From NCBI RefSeq assembly GCF_026015625.1, contig NZ_JAPDVG010000001.1, positions 2,683,001 through 2,747,000 on the forward strand: a DNA stretch of 64,000 bases, given 5' to 3'. This document shows, piece after piece, positions 25,714 through 33,130 of the stretch. Source of the stretch: Segatella copri (lineage in GTDB: Bacteria > Bacteroidota > Bacteroidia > Bacteroidales > Bacteroidaceae). Position numbers and translations under genes: made by a program. The notes below the pieces were generated by a model that was not told where the DNA came from, ran no database searches, and worked only from the letters and a program-made list of their open reading frames with translations. The stretch's first letter is position 1; every line of letters starts with the position of its first letter.

Positions 25714-25745
25714 CAAAGGTAGCCATTCCTTTTGATTCTGCCAAA
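25714..25745 (-). promoter_or_regulatory. TAnnTTTG promoter of exporter operon 2
   Basis: Minus strand TACCTTTG (25721-25714), with a TTTG -33 element (25745-25742) 20 bp upstream. No -24/-12 sigma-54 pattern was found here, in contrast to the TolC operon. Confidence 0.7.
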
Positions 25746-25771
25746 GACCAGAAGCCAGCGGCAAGTGGATT

Positions 25772-25786
25772 GTATGAAATTCATAC
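25772..25786. promoter_or_regulatory. Putative response regulator 2 operator (GTATGAA-A-TTCATAC)
   Basis: A perfect 7+1+7 palindrome between the divergent promoters, with an extra half-site TGTATGA at 25794-25800. It has the same geometry as the response regulator 1 site but a different sequence. It sits ~30 bp upstream of the -33 element of exporter operon 2, a normal activator position. Confidence 0.6.
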
Positions 25787-25848
25787 ACTTTTCTGTATGA
25801 TAATCACACATCACATTCCATTTTGTTGGCTATTTCAAGAAAAAAGTG

Positions 25849-25856
25849 TACTTTTG
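25849..25856 (+). promoter_or_regulatory. TAnnTTTG promoter box for regulator 2
   Basis: TACTTTTG, 30 bp before the start codon at 25887. Confidence 0.6.
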
Positions 25857-25886
25857 CAAACAAAAGATATAACAGAACACAAATAG

Positions 25887-26405
25887 ATGAAATACGGAAC
25901 AATACTTGTTATCGACGACAATCCATCGATACTCACAGCCTTGAAGATATGCCTGGGCGGTACATTCGAGCAGCTTCTCACCTTGCCTCGCCCAGACACC
26001 GCCCCCACTCTGCTCCAACAAGAGCCAGTGGACATCATCTTGCTCGACATGAATTTTTCCTTGGGCGTAAACAGCGGACAGGAAGGTTTGCTTTGGCTCC
26101 GCACCTTCCGCCGTCTCCATGCCAACATCCCCGTGGTACTCATCACCGCCTACGCAGATATCCAGCTCGCCATCAAGGGATTGAAGACGGGAGCCGCCGA
26201 CTTTGTAACCAAGCCTTGGGATAATGACGAACTTATCAGAACCCTGAAAGATGCCATCGACCGAAGCCAGGAAGTGGAGACACTGGAGAGCATCGAGACC
26301 ACGCATATCCACAAGGTGGTGGATCAATGCCACGGCAATATTTCTCGTGCCGCCGAACTGCTCGGCATCACTCGCCAAACGCTTTATGCTAAACTCAAGC
26401 GATAA
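25887..26405 (+). CDS. NtrC-derived response regulator 2 lacking the AAA+ domain
   Basis: 172 residues. The receiver domain (1-~120) is clearly paralogous to regulator 1 (VIDDN, Asp54 in IILLDMNFS, VTKPW). A short linker leads directly to a Fis-type helix-turn-helix (HGNISRAAELLGITRQTLYAKLKR). The ~240-residue sigma-54-activating AAA+ domain is cleanly absent, with no frameshift or leftover. It should therefore bind DNA in response to phosphorylation but cannot remodel sigma-54 polymerase; its likely target promoter is of the ordinary type. The kinase gene follows 63 bp downstream. The plan resembles PrrA/ActR-type regulators. Confidence 0.9.
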   Translation: MKYGTILVIDDNPSILTALKICLGGTFEQLLTLPRPDTAPTLLQQEPVDIILLDMNFSLGVNSGQEGLLWLRTFRRLHANIPVVLITAYADIQLAIKGLKTGAADFVTKPWDNDELIRTLKDAIDRSQEVETLESIETTHIHKVVDQCHGNISRAAELLGITRQTLYAKLKR

Positions 26406-26468
26406 TCACTTATCAAAATCATTCCCGTTATCACTTATCACAATCATTCATGATTATCAACATCTGAT

Positions 26469-27392
26469 ATGGACACCATCTTCCACATATATATAATAGG
26501 TATCATTCTCCTCGTCATAGGAGGTATCATCTATCTCTTCTTGCGCCATCAGCGCAACCTGAAGAGCCGTGCCTTCTTGATGCAAGAGGCTATCCGCAAT
26601 GGCGATTACTCCTTCCGTCTATCCACCAAGGGATTGCTCTCTGGAGAACGAGCCTTGCAGCAAGCCCTCAACGATATGGAGAACGACATCGGCAGACTGG
26701 TGGCGCAGCATGAGGTGGAATCTTGGCAAAGGCTAACCCGTGTGCTCACCCATGAGATTATGAATGCCACCGCCCCCATCTCCAGCATCTGCCAAGCCTA
26801 TCTTAGCAATCCCGACATCCAAGGCTCGCCCTACGAGGAAGGCATCCGAGCCATTCGAGACACCAGCAAGTCGCTCACCAGTTTCGTGGACAGCTACCGC
26901 AAGCTCACCCAGCTACAAGAACCTGTCATCGAGAACATTCCACTCAAGGATTTCGTGGAAGGCATCAAGCCGCTCTATCCTCAGATAGAATGGCACATCC
27001 ATATCCCCGAAGATGCCACCTGGTCTGCCGACAAAAACATGCTGCACCAGGTATTTATCAATCTGACCAAGAATGCCATCGAGGCTCACGCCTCAGCCAT
27101 CGACATTCGATGCTTCCACAAACATCCAGAGAGCATCGAGAGTTCACAATTCTCGGGCATCTATTTCAGCAACAATGGCGCCCCCATCCCAGCCGATGTG
27201 GCAAAGGAGATGTTCATCCCCTTCTTCTCCACCAAGCCATCAGGTTCGGGCATCGGCCTCTCCATCTCCCGCCAGATGCTGATGATGCAATCCATCACCC
27301 TCTCCCTAGCCGAGCATAATGTGGCAGGCTATCATGTAACATTCCGAATGAACAGCTGCGACATCGTCACCTCGCTATGCACGATGCTATGA
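26469..27392 (+). CDS. Sensor histidine kinase 2 (short NtrB-like)
   Basis: 307 residues. One N-terminal membrane helix (IYIIGIILLVIGGIIYLFL), a short linker without the PAS-like segment of kinase 1, phosphoacceptor His95 (RVLTHEIMNATAPISS) and a HATPase_c domain (VFINLTKNAIEAH; IPFFSTKPSGSGIGLSISRQM). It is paralogous to kinase 1 but ~90 residues shorter and lacks the REP-derived insert. It is the partner of regulator 2 upstream. Its last 61 bp overlap the 3' end of the convergent ATPase gene, giving an unusual tail (SCDIVTSLCTML) that may be recent. Confidence 0.88.
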   Translation: MDTIFHIYIIGIILLVIGGIIYLFLRHQRNLKSRAFLMQEAIRNGDYSFRLSTKGLLSGERALQQALNDMENDIGRLVAQHEVESWQRLTRVLTHEIMNATAPISSICQAYLSNPDIQGSPYEEGIRAIRDTSKSLTSFVDSYRKLTQLQEPVIENIPLKDFVEGIKPLYPQIEWHIHIPEDATWSADKNMLHQVFINLTKNAIEAHASAIDIRCFHKHPESIESSQFSGIYFSNNGAPIPADVAKEMFIPFFSTKPSGSGIGLSISRQMLMMQSITLSLAEHNVAGYHVTFRMNSCDIVTSLCTML

Positions 27393-28774
27393 TGCAAGCC
27401 ATCAGCCACTCCATACGTAGTAACAAAGGTGATGACCAAAGAAAGCTTGGTCTTGGTGGAACTTTGGAAGAGTTCCATGCGCTGCCGCAACAGCTGCTCG
27501 TAGGCATCAGTGATGCGGTATTCCGACTTGCTGAATTTCATCTCGCATAGATGCACGATGCGGTCGGCACGCTTGATGACCAAGTCTATCTGCCCACCTC
27601 GCTGCTTGTCATCCGCCACCTTTCTCCATGAAGAAACTTCCGTAGCCATGCCTGATATGCCCAAGGCTTTCTTGATGCAATCCGTGTGCATCAAGCAGAC
27701 AATCTCGAAGGTAAGTCCTTGCCATGTAGAAACCAAGCGTGACTCAAAATTGTGGCTCCACCATTGTTCATCCCCAGATGTATCTTGCGCTATAAACTTA
27801 TAATAGAATAAGGTATAGAAATCCATCAACCGATAGATGGTATCTTTTGTCTTGCAACCAAAGTTCTGACTGCGTGAGATAAAATCGCATCTTTCCAAAT
27901 TGGTCAGTACACGAGTGAGCGTACCTCCATTCGCCCCAATGACTTTGGAAATTTCCGTACGAGTCATACCATCATGGTGCTGAGCCAATGCTTTGACCAC
28001 GCTGATATACAGTTCGGCATTGCTGAACAACGCATTATAGAGTTCATCAAACTCCCCTCTCATGATACCGCCATGAGAGAAGAAAAGGCGATCCACATTC
28101 TGCACCAAACTCTGTCTTGGGTCGATAAGGCTCAGATAGAATGGGATGCCACCCATTACCATATAGCATTGCAATATCTGGTATCTGTCCCACTTGCAAT
28201 GCTTGCGTTGCAAGTATTCCTCCACCTCATGAAGCGTAAATGGGCGCACATAGATGCTAGAGGTAATTCGGGCATGCAAGCCACCCTGGTTCTCTATCAG
28301 ATTATCCACCATCCAGGAAGTGGCGGAACCGCTGGCAATGAACACGATGTCGCTTCGGCGAGCAGCCCAACCATTCCAGAAATTTTCCAAAGCCGAAACA
28401 AAATCCGACTTCTGCGTATCTATCCAAGGCATCTCATCGATAAACACCACTTTCTTCCTGTCTGCATCAAGCAACTCCAGATATTCCTCAAGAGCATCAA
28501 AGGCATCAAACCAATCGGAAAACTTATCTGGCTTACTGCCCGAAAATTTCTTCAATGCCTTGCCGAAACTCGTCAATTGTCTTTGGCGAGAAAGATTATG
28601 TCCTCCCACAAATGTAAAGTCATAGGAACCTTGATAGTATTGGTCAACAAGGAAGGTCTTGCCTACTCTTCGTCTTCCATACACTATCACAAACTCAGAG
28701 CGGTCGGATTCCATCACCCTATCCAGTTCCAAGCACTCTCGCTCCCTACCTACCAACTTATTGCTTGTTCCCAT
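27332..28774 (-). CDS. AAA+ ATPase fused to PD-(D/E)XK nuclease-like domain (DUF234 type)
   Basis: 480 residues. The N-terminal ATPase has Walker A 'GRRRVGKT' (about residues 32-39) and Walker B 'KVVFIDEMPW', then 'ASGSATSWM' (sensor-like). A winged-helix segment follows (GMTRTEISKVIGANGGTLTRVLTNLER). The C-terminal part ends with a nuclease-like core (GGQIDLVIKRADRIVHLCEMKFSKSEY; the D and E-x-K are in place). Proteins of this build are very common in Bacteroidota and their role is unknown; possible roles are defence, selfish elements or addiction. Upstream, in the gene's own direction, lie a proper promoter, a 27-bp-arm inverted repeat and a ~270-bp foldback. The 3' end overlaps kinase 2. 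Confidence 0.85.
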   Translation of the reverse strand: MGTSNKLVGRERECLELDRVMESDRSEFVIVYGRRRVGKTFLVDQYYQGSYDFTFVGGHNLSRQRQLTSFGKALKKFSGSKPDKFSDWFDAFDALEEYLELLDADRKKVVFIDEMPWIDTQKSDFVSALENFWNGWAARRSDIVFIASGSATSWMVDNLIENQGGLHARITSSIYVRPFTLHEVEEYLQRKHCKWDRYQILQCYMVMGGIPFYLSLIDPRQSLVQNVDRLFFSHGGIMRGEFDELYNALFSNAELYISVVKALAQHHDGMTRTEISKVIGANGGTLTRVLTNLERCDFISRSQNFGCKTKDTIYRLMDFYTLFYYKFIAQDTSGDEQWWSHNFESRLVSTWQGLTFEIVCLMHTDCIKKALGISGMATEVSSWRKVADDKQRGGQIDLVIKRADRIVHLCEMKFSKSEYRITDAYEQLLRQRMELFQSSTKTKLSLVITFVTTYGVADGLHHSIVHSEVTMSQLFIRNVT

Positions 28775-28808
28775 TTTCTTCGCTTTTTATTCGTTTCGAT
28801 ACTGACTG

Positions 28809-28839
28809 CAAATTTAAGCCAATTTTCCCGAAAAACAAA
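28809..28839 (-). promoter_or_regulatory. Promoter of DUF234-type ATPase
   Basis: Minus strand TAAATTTG (28816-28809), with TTTG (28839-28836) exactly 19 bp upstream. The inverted repeat 28841-28907 begins one base beyond the -33 element. Confidence 0.72.
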
Positions 28840-28840
28840 G

Positions 28841-28907
28841 AAAATGGGCGATTTTTTACCCAAATCTCATTCAAAAACATAGATTTGGGTAAAAAATCGC
28901 CCATTTT
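28841..28907. repeat. 27-bp perfect inverted repeat upstream of ATPase
   Basis: Arms 28841-28867 (AAAATGGGCGATTTTTTACC..) and 28881-28907 are exact reverse complements around a 13-base centre. The element touches the promoter of the ATPase gene, so it could be an operator or a recognition site for the ATPase-nuclease itself. Confidence 0.85.
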
Positions 28908-28990
28908 TTAGTTTTCATCACTATTTCTTCATTACCTATCTATCAAAGAGATTGATGATAACATGCGAAACTTGAGTCAATTATTTCTGG

Positions 28991-29264
28991 TACTCTTCAC
29001 ACTTCACCTTTCGGCCGGAAACCCCTGTGTTTATCGGCATTCCGAGGGGTGAAGAGTTGTTTTTATCTCTTCACCCACTCTTCACCACTCTTCACCTTCA
29101 GGAACGGAAACAGATGCGAAAGACAGATAGAAGGATTGCAAATCAGCCAGAACTGAAGGGTGAAGAGTGGTGAAGAGTAGGTGAAGAGTGCCCGAATACT
29201 CTTCACCCCTCGGAATGCCGATAAACACAGGGGATTCGGGGCTTTTGGTGAAGAGTGAAGAGTA
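28991..29264. repeat. Foldback element with GTGAAGAGTG motifs
   Basis: A nested inverted repeat of ~274 bp. Outer arms 28991-29008/29247-29264 match 17 of 18. Middle arms 29022-29057/29198-29233 are perfect over 36 bp. Inner arms (~29068-29098 with ~29153-29190) are made of repeated TTCACC-ACTC units. It has no open frame worth calling. It is the main content of the gene-free region 28908-29437. Confidence 0.8.
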
Positions 29265-29322
29265 TTTGGCAGAAAGCCTATACGAAAACAAAATAAAGGA
29301 GGTTTCGATAACTGTTCCAGTA

Positions 29323-29361
29323 AAACAGCCGACTAGCCACTCATGCGCTAGTCGGCTGTTT
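29323..29361. terminator. 15-bp hairpin, then a duplicated 19-bp motif
   Basis: AAACAGCCGACTAGC (29323-29337) pairs perfectly with GCTAGTCGGCTGTTT (29347-29361). Directly after it, TTTTGCCAGTTAGCTATTT occurs twice (29365-29383, 29387-29405). The hairpin may end transcription from the 52-residue gene on the minus strand; the T-run is weak. Confidence 0.5.
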
Positions 29362-29437
29362 GCGTTTTGCCAGTTAGCTATTTATATTTTGCCAGTTAGC
29401 TATTTCCGAATCTCGCATCAGCTGTTCCCGACATTTT

Positions 29438-29596
29438 CTAATAATCCTCCATATAACCCTTGGTAAACATATCATAAGACAGGGCTTCCAGTTCTGAGAG
29501 CGTCATCTGCTCTACCGAATGCTCTATCTTACGTATCAGTTCGTCTCGCTTGAAATCGTCGTCATCACTCAGACGCGATGTAAATCTGTTACTCAT
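29438..29596 (-). CDS. Small acidic protein, 52 residues
   Basis: A complete reading frame from the ATG at 29596: MSNRFTSRLSDDDDFKRDEL.., then a helix-forming EHSVEQMTLSELEALSYDMF and the end KGYMEDY. It has no membrane helix or Cys. The reading frame has protein-like composition, and the gene lies behind a heptad repeat like those before other genes here, ~80 bp after ribD in the same direction. Function unknown; it may be conserved among relatives. Called as a real gene on composition and context only. Confidence 0.6.
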   Translation of the reverse strand: MSNRFTSRLSDDDDFKRDELIRKIEHSVEQMTLSELEALSYDMFTKGYMEDY

Positions 29597-29607
29597 TTTC
29601 TTTACTT

Positions 29608-29652
29608 TGAACTTTGAATGTTGAACTTTGAACTTTGAACTTTGAACTTTAT
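29608..29652 (-). repeat. AAAGTTC heptad repeat between ribD and the 52-residue gene
   Basis: On the minus strand this reads ATAAAGTTC followed by AAAGTTC units, the same family and sense orientation as the copies at 1902 and 31678. Confidence 0.7.
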
Positions 29653-29677
29653 GATTAGTCTTATTGCTTCTATGAAG

Positions 29678-30715
29678 CTATTGGCGCTCATAGGTATTGA
29701 TGATGTTTCCATCATACGCCTCGTGGCTGATTAACCGGATGTTATGAGGAAGCATAGGCGCTGGTGTTCCGGCAGTTACCACGTTTTCCACCGATGTGGA
29801 TAACAACGTTTCTACCCTGATTTCATCCCAAAGTCTGGCATCGAGGAATGCCTGATGGGTGATGGCGCCTCCCTCTACTATCAGCGACTGCACCTTATTA
29901 TCATATAAGTACTGCATGATTTGCTGCAACACTTCCGTCTTGCCCCGTGAAAAATCCAGACCTTCGAAACAAGGATGATGACGGTCGATGACCAGGCGCA
30001 TCGGGTCCTTGCCGCTCCAATCTCTAACGTTGAGCTGACTGTGGTCGCGCTCATCGGTTACGCGACCTATGAGGATGGCATCGTTCTCAGCACGCAACTT
30101 GTGGGAGAGCATCTTGGTGAAAGGCGAGGAAATAGCCATACCCCTACCCCCGTTGTCAAGAAAGCCATTCGCGGTCTGCGCCCATTTCAGAATGATGTAA
30201 GGACGCTGATGGGTGTTGAAGGTGATGAAGCGCTTGTTGAGTTCGAGACATTCCGCCTCCAAAACGCCTACTGTTACTTCGATGCCTGCCTCGCGAATCT
30301 TGCGGATACCGCGGCCCTGAACCTTGGCAAAGGGATCTACGCAGCCGCAAACGCATCGCTTTACTCCTTTTCTTACTATCAAATCGGCGCAAGGCGGCGT
30401 CTTGCCGTAATGAGAGCAGGGTTCGAGACTCACATAGATGGTAGCTTGGCTTAATAGATGCTCATCCTCGGGCTTAACAGATGCAAAGGCGTTGACTTCA
30501 GCATGCCCTTCGCCGCATCTTACATGATAGCCTTCGCCGATGATTCTGCCATCCTCGCTCACGATAACGGCTCCCACCATCGGGTTGGGTTTGGCATTCT
30601 CTCTTCCGTTTTTCGCCAGCTGCAGACAGCGGCGCATAAACATTTCGTCTATTTCCTTTTGCGACAACGGTTCGCCCGTCTTCACATTCTGAAAAGAAAC
30701 ATTATTTTGTTCCAT
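29678..30715 (-). CDS. ribD: Bifunctional riboflavin deaminase/reductase RibD
   Basis: 345 residues. The N-terminal deaminase domain has the zinc site: 'HAEVNAF' and 'PCSHYGKTPPC'. The C-terminal reductase domain has 'YIILKWAQTANGFL', 'LIGRVTDERDHSQLNVRDW' and 'SLIVEGGAITHQAFLDARLWDE'. It catalyses deamination then side-chain reduction of the pyrimidine intermediate from GTP, the second and third steps of riboflavin synthesis in the cytoplasm. The start at 30715 gives an N-terminal extension of ~25 residues before 'MFMRRCLQLAKNG'; a later start is possible. It is transcribed divergently from prmC. Confidence 0.95.
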   Translation of the reverse strand: MEQNNVSFQNVKTGEPLSQKEIDEMFMRRCLQLAKNGRENAKPNPMVGAVIVSEDGRIIGEGYHVRCGEGHAEVNAFASVKPEDEHLLSQATIYVSLEPCSHYGKTPPCADLIVRKGVKRCVCGCVDPFAKVQGRGIRKIREAGIEVTVGVLEAECLELNKRFITFNTHQRPYIILKWAQTANGFLDNGGRGMAISSPFTKMLSHKLRAENDAILIGRVTDERDHSQLNVRDWSGKDPMRLVIDRHHPCFEGLDFSRGKTEVLQQIMQYLYDNKVQSLIVEGGAITHQAFLDARLWDEIRVETLLSTSVENVVTAGTPAPMLPHNIRLISHEAYDGNIINTYERQ

Positions 30716-30762
30716 ATCTAAAACTTTTCTTCGTTTTTTACTTACTTTTCGATAAAATGTCG

Positions 30763-30770
30763 TACCTTTG
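30763..30770 (+). promoter_or_regulatory. TAnnTTTG promoter box for prmC-recX-comF genes
   Basis: TACCTTTG; it rules out the in-frame ATG at 30768 and supports the start at 30804. Confidence 0.65.
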
Positions 30771-30803
30771 CTCTCAAATCAAATCATAATATACGATTTA
30801 GAG

Positions 30804-31682
30804 ATGAAAACGTATCAACAACTTTGGCAATCCATTACCACTCTATATGAGGCGGGCGAAGCACAGGCTATCGTCCGCACCGTACTCGATGTGAAGTACG
30901 GAATGACGCTGACCGACATAATCTGCGGCAAAGTTAATGAATTATCTGCAGATGAAGAAAGAAAACTGGAAGAAATTATCAGAAGATTGCAAAAAGGCGA
31001 ACCTGTACAGTATGTTCTGGGCGAAGCTGACTTTGCAGGAAGAACCTTCCATGTAGAGCCGGGCGTGCTGATTCCGAGACCCGAAACGGCGGAACTCTGC
31101 GAGTGGATAGAAAAAGATGCGACTGAAAACAAAGGGATTACGGAAGGAGAGAAGGAAGAAAACACCATCCGCATCCTGGACATCTGTACGGGTTCGGGCT
31201 GCATTGCCATTACGCTGGGACTGGACATCGGCGGCTCGGAGGTTACGGGTTGGGATATTTCAGAAGATGCCTTGAAGATAGCACAGGGAAATGTTGCGCT
31301 TCTGGATGCCGGTAACGTAAAAATAGAATATCAGGATGCCCTGAAGTTGGCGGAAACATCGGATGCCGGAAGATGGAACATCATCGTGAGCAATCCCCCG
31401 TATATCTGCGAAAAGGAGAAAGCGGATATGGAGAAGAATGTGTTGGAACACGAACCTGGAATCGCTCTCTTCGTGCCCGATGAAGAGCCTCTGAAGTTCT
31501 ACAGAGCCATCGCCGAATATGCCTCTTCTGCCCTCAAATCCGGAGGTGCATTATACTTCGAAATCAATCCTATCTACGAAAAAGAAACAAGGGAAATGCT
31601 GGAAGGATTGGGGTTTAAAGCTATTGATACAAAGGAAGATGCCTTCGGAAAGCAGAGAATGATGCGAGCCGGCAAATCATAA
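30804..31682 (+). CDS. prmC: Peptide chain release factor N5-glutamine methyltransferase
   Basis: 292 residues from the ATG at 30804. The PrmC/HemK plan is clear: N-terminal helical domain with 'PVQYVLGEADFAGRTFHVEPGVLIPRPETAEL', the SAM site 'RILDICTGSGCIAITLGL' and the catalytic NPPY motif ('IIVSNPPYI'), then 'VLEHEPGIALFVPDEEPLKFYR'. It methylates the GGQ glutamine of release factors RF1 and RF2. recX follows in the same direction; the heptad-repeat tract fills the gap. Confidence 0.94.
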   Translation: MKTYQQLWQSITTLYEAGEAQAIVRTVLDVKYGMTLTDIICGKVNELSADEERKLEEIIRRLQKGEPVQYVLGEADFAGRTFHVEPGVLIPRPETAELCEWIEKDATENKGITEGEKEENTIRILDICTGSGCIAITLGLDIGGSEVTGWDISEDALKIAQGNVALLDAGNVKIEYQDALKLAETSDAGRWNIIVSNPPYICEKEKADMEKNVLEHEPGIALFVPDEEPLKFYRAIAEYASSALKSGGALYFEINPIYEKETREMLEGLGFKAIDTKEDAFGKQRMMRAGKS

Positions 31683-31752
31683 AGTTCAATGTTCAAATCT
31701 CAAAGTTCAAAGTAAAATCATCATGTTCAAATCTCAAAGTTCAAAGTATAAA
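31678..31752 (+). repeat. Doubled AAAGTTC heptad tract between prmC and recX
   Basis: Two units (31681-31715 and 31723-31752) of TTCAATGTTCAAATCTCAAAG type. The second contains an in-frame ATG (31723) whose codons would simply translate the repeat (FKSQSSKYKK). Confidence 0.7.
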
Positions 31753-31758
31753 AAGCCG

Positions 31759-32250
31759 ATGACCGAGCAGCAGGCGCTCCTGAAGCTCACCACCCTCTGC
31801 ACCCAAGCCGAACATTGCTCGCAAGAGATGATCGACAAGATGAAGAAGTGGGAACTGCCCGAAGATGCCATCGCCAGAAACATGGAATTCCTGACCGAAA
31901 AGAAATTCATCGACGACGAACGGTTCGCACGCTTCTTTATCAACGACAAGATAAAATACAACAAGTGGGGACGCCGGAAGGTGGAACAGGCGCTGTGGAT
32001 GAAACATATTCCGAAGGACATCTCCGACCCTATTTTCGAAGAGATTGAAGACGATCTGTATATGGAAAACCTCCTGCCCCTGATGAAAAACAAATATAAA
32101 ACCATCAAGGCAAAGAACGACTATGAACGCTCGATGAAACTCATCCGCTTTGCCCTGGGAAGAGGATACAGCATGGAGGTTATCCACAAATGCATCGACC
32201 GGATGAAGGAAGAAGATCTGGGAGACATCGATTTCGAAGAGGAATTCTAA
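31759..32250 (+). CDS. recX: Regulatory protein RecX
   Basis: 163 residues from the ATG at 31759 (MTEQQALLKLTTLCTQAEHC). The ATG at 31723 would add 12 residues encoded by the heptad repeat and is less likely. The three tandem helical repeats of RecX are visible: 'ALLKLTTLCTQAEHCSQEMIDKMKKW', 'FLTEKKFIDDERFARFFINDKIKYNKWGRRKVEQALWMKHI' and 'KLIRFALGRGYSMEVIHKCIDRM'. RecX limits RecA filament extension. It lies between prmC and a comF-type gene, likely co-transcribed. Confidence 0.88.
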   Translation: MTEQQALLKLTTLCTQAEHCSQEMIDKMKKWELPEDAIARNMEFLTEKKFIDDERFARFFINDKIKYNKWGRRKVEQALWMKHIPKDISDPIFEEIEDDLYMENLLPLMKNKYKTIKAKNDYERSMKLIRFALGRGYSMEVIHKCIDRMKEEDLGDIDFEEEF

Positions 32251-32287
32251 AGTTCAATATCCAAACCTCAAAATTAAGAGTAAAGCC

Positions 32288-33019
32288 ATGCGTACCAGCC
32301 TGTTAAGAGACATATTAGATTTATTCTTCCCCCGAACCTGCGCCATCTGCGGAAATGTGCTCGCTGGCGGGGAGGAGATGATATGCATAAAATGTCTGTT
32401 CCGCATGCCGGGAACCGATACCTGGGAACAGCCCTACGACAACGAGATGGCAAAACTCTTCTGGCATCTGATTCCCATCGAACGCTGCTGCGCTCTCTTC
32501 CATCACATCAGCCATGCCACATCGGCTAGAGCCGTCTACCAGCTGAAATACATGCATCATCCTGAAATGGGAATCTATCTGGGCAGAATGCTGGCAAAGA
32601 AGGGGTTAGGCATTCAGTTCTTCGACGGAATAGACGCCATCATCCCCATCCCGCTCACCCGAAAACGAGAAAAAGAACGCGGCTATAACCAGAGTCTTCT
32701 CATCGCCAAAGGCATCCAGCAACTCACCCATCTGACCATCATCAAGGATGCCGTAAGAAGAAAAAAGTTTAGCGAAAGCCAAACCCACAAGAACCGGCAG
32801 GAAAGACTGGAAAACGTGAGCCAGGTTTTTGAAGCCGCAGCAACCTATCATGACGGGCAGGGCGAGCACCCCATCACGCAACTTGAGGGCAAACATATCC
32901 TCATCATCGACGACGTATGCACCACCGGAGCCACCATCATTTCCTGTGCGGAAACCCTGATAAAAGCAGCCGGAAAGATGAAGATAAGCGTGCTGACTGT
33001 AGGTTTCGCACACGACTAA
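32288..33019 (+). CDS. ComF-family phosphoribosyltransferase-like protein
   Basis: 243 residues. An N-terminal zinc-ribbon-like pair (CAICGNVLAGGEEMICIKC) is followed by a type-I phosphoribosyltransferase domain with the PRPP loop 'HILIIDDVCTTGATI' near residue 205. ComF/GntX-type proteins carry this combination. In naturally competent bacteria ComF acts in DNA uptake and may bind the helicase machinery; in others the role is unclear. It follows recX by ~37 bp with a weak heptad tract (AAAGTTCAATATCC) in the gap and is the last gene of the prmC run. Confidence 0.87.
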   Translation: MRTSLLRDILDLFFPRTCAICGNVLAGGEEMICIKCLFRMPGTDTWEQPYDNEMAKLFWHLIPIERCCALFHHISHATSARAVYQLKYMHHPEMGIYLGRMLAKKGLGIQFFDGIDAIIPIPLTRKREKERGYNQSLLIAKGIQQLTHLTIIKDAVRRKKFSESQTHKNRQERLENVSQVFEAAATYHDGQGEHPITQLEGKHILIIDDVCTTGATIISCAETLIKAAGKMKISVLTVGFAHD

Positions 33020-33086
33020 AGGCCCTTTTTGCCGAGAGTTAAAACATTTTAACCCTAAATATAGCCGCCGTGTGCAAAAATCATTG

Positions 33087-33094
33087 TACCTTTG
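33087..33094 (+). promoter_or_regulatory. TAnnTTTG promoter box for pyrE operon
   Basis: TACCTTTG, 36 bp before the pyrE start. Confidence 0.65.
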
Positions 33095-33130
33095 CAAAAT
33101 AATTAATAATAATTTAATCCTTTAAAGATT

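Noticed and set aside
25700..25735. Sigma-54 promoter before exporter operon 2 (TGGCTACCTTTGCA on the minus strand)
   Set aside because: The GG-to-GC spacing is two bases short; the TAnnTTTG/TTTG pair fits better.
31723..31758. N-terminal extension of RecX starting at 31723
   Set aside because: Those 12 codons are just the heptad repeat in translation; the RecX fold starts at 31759.
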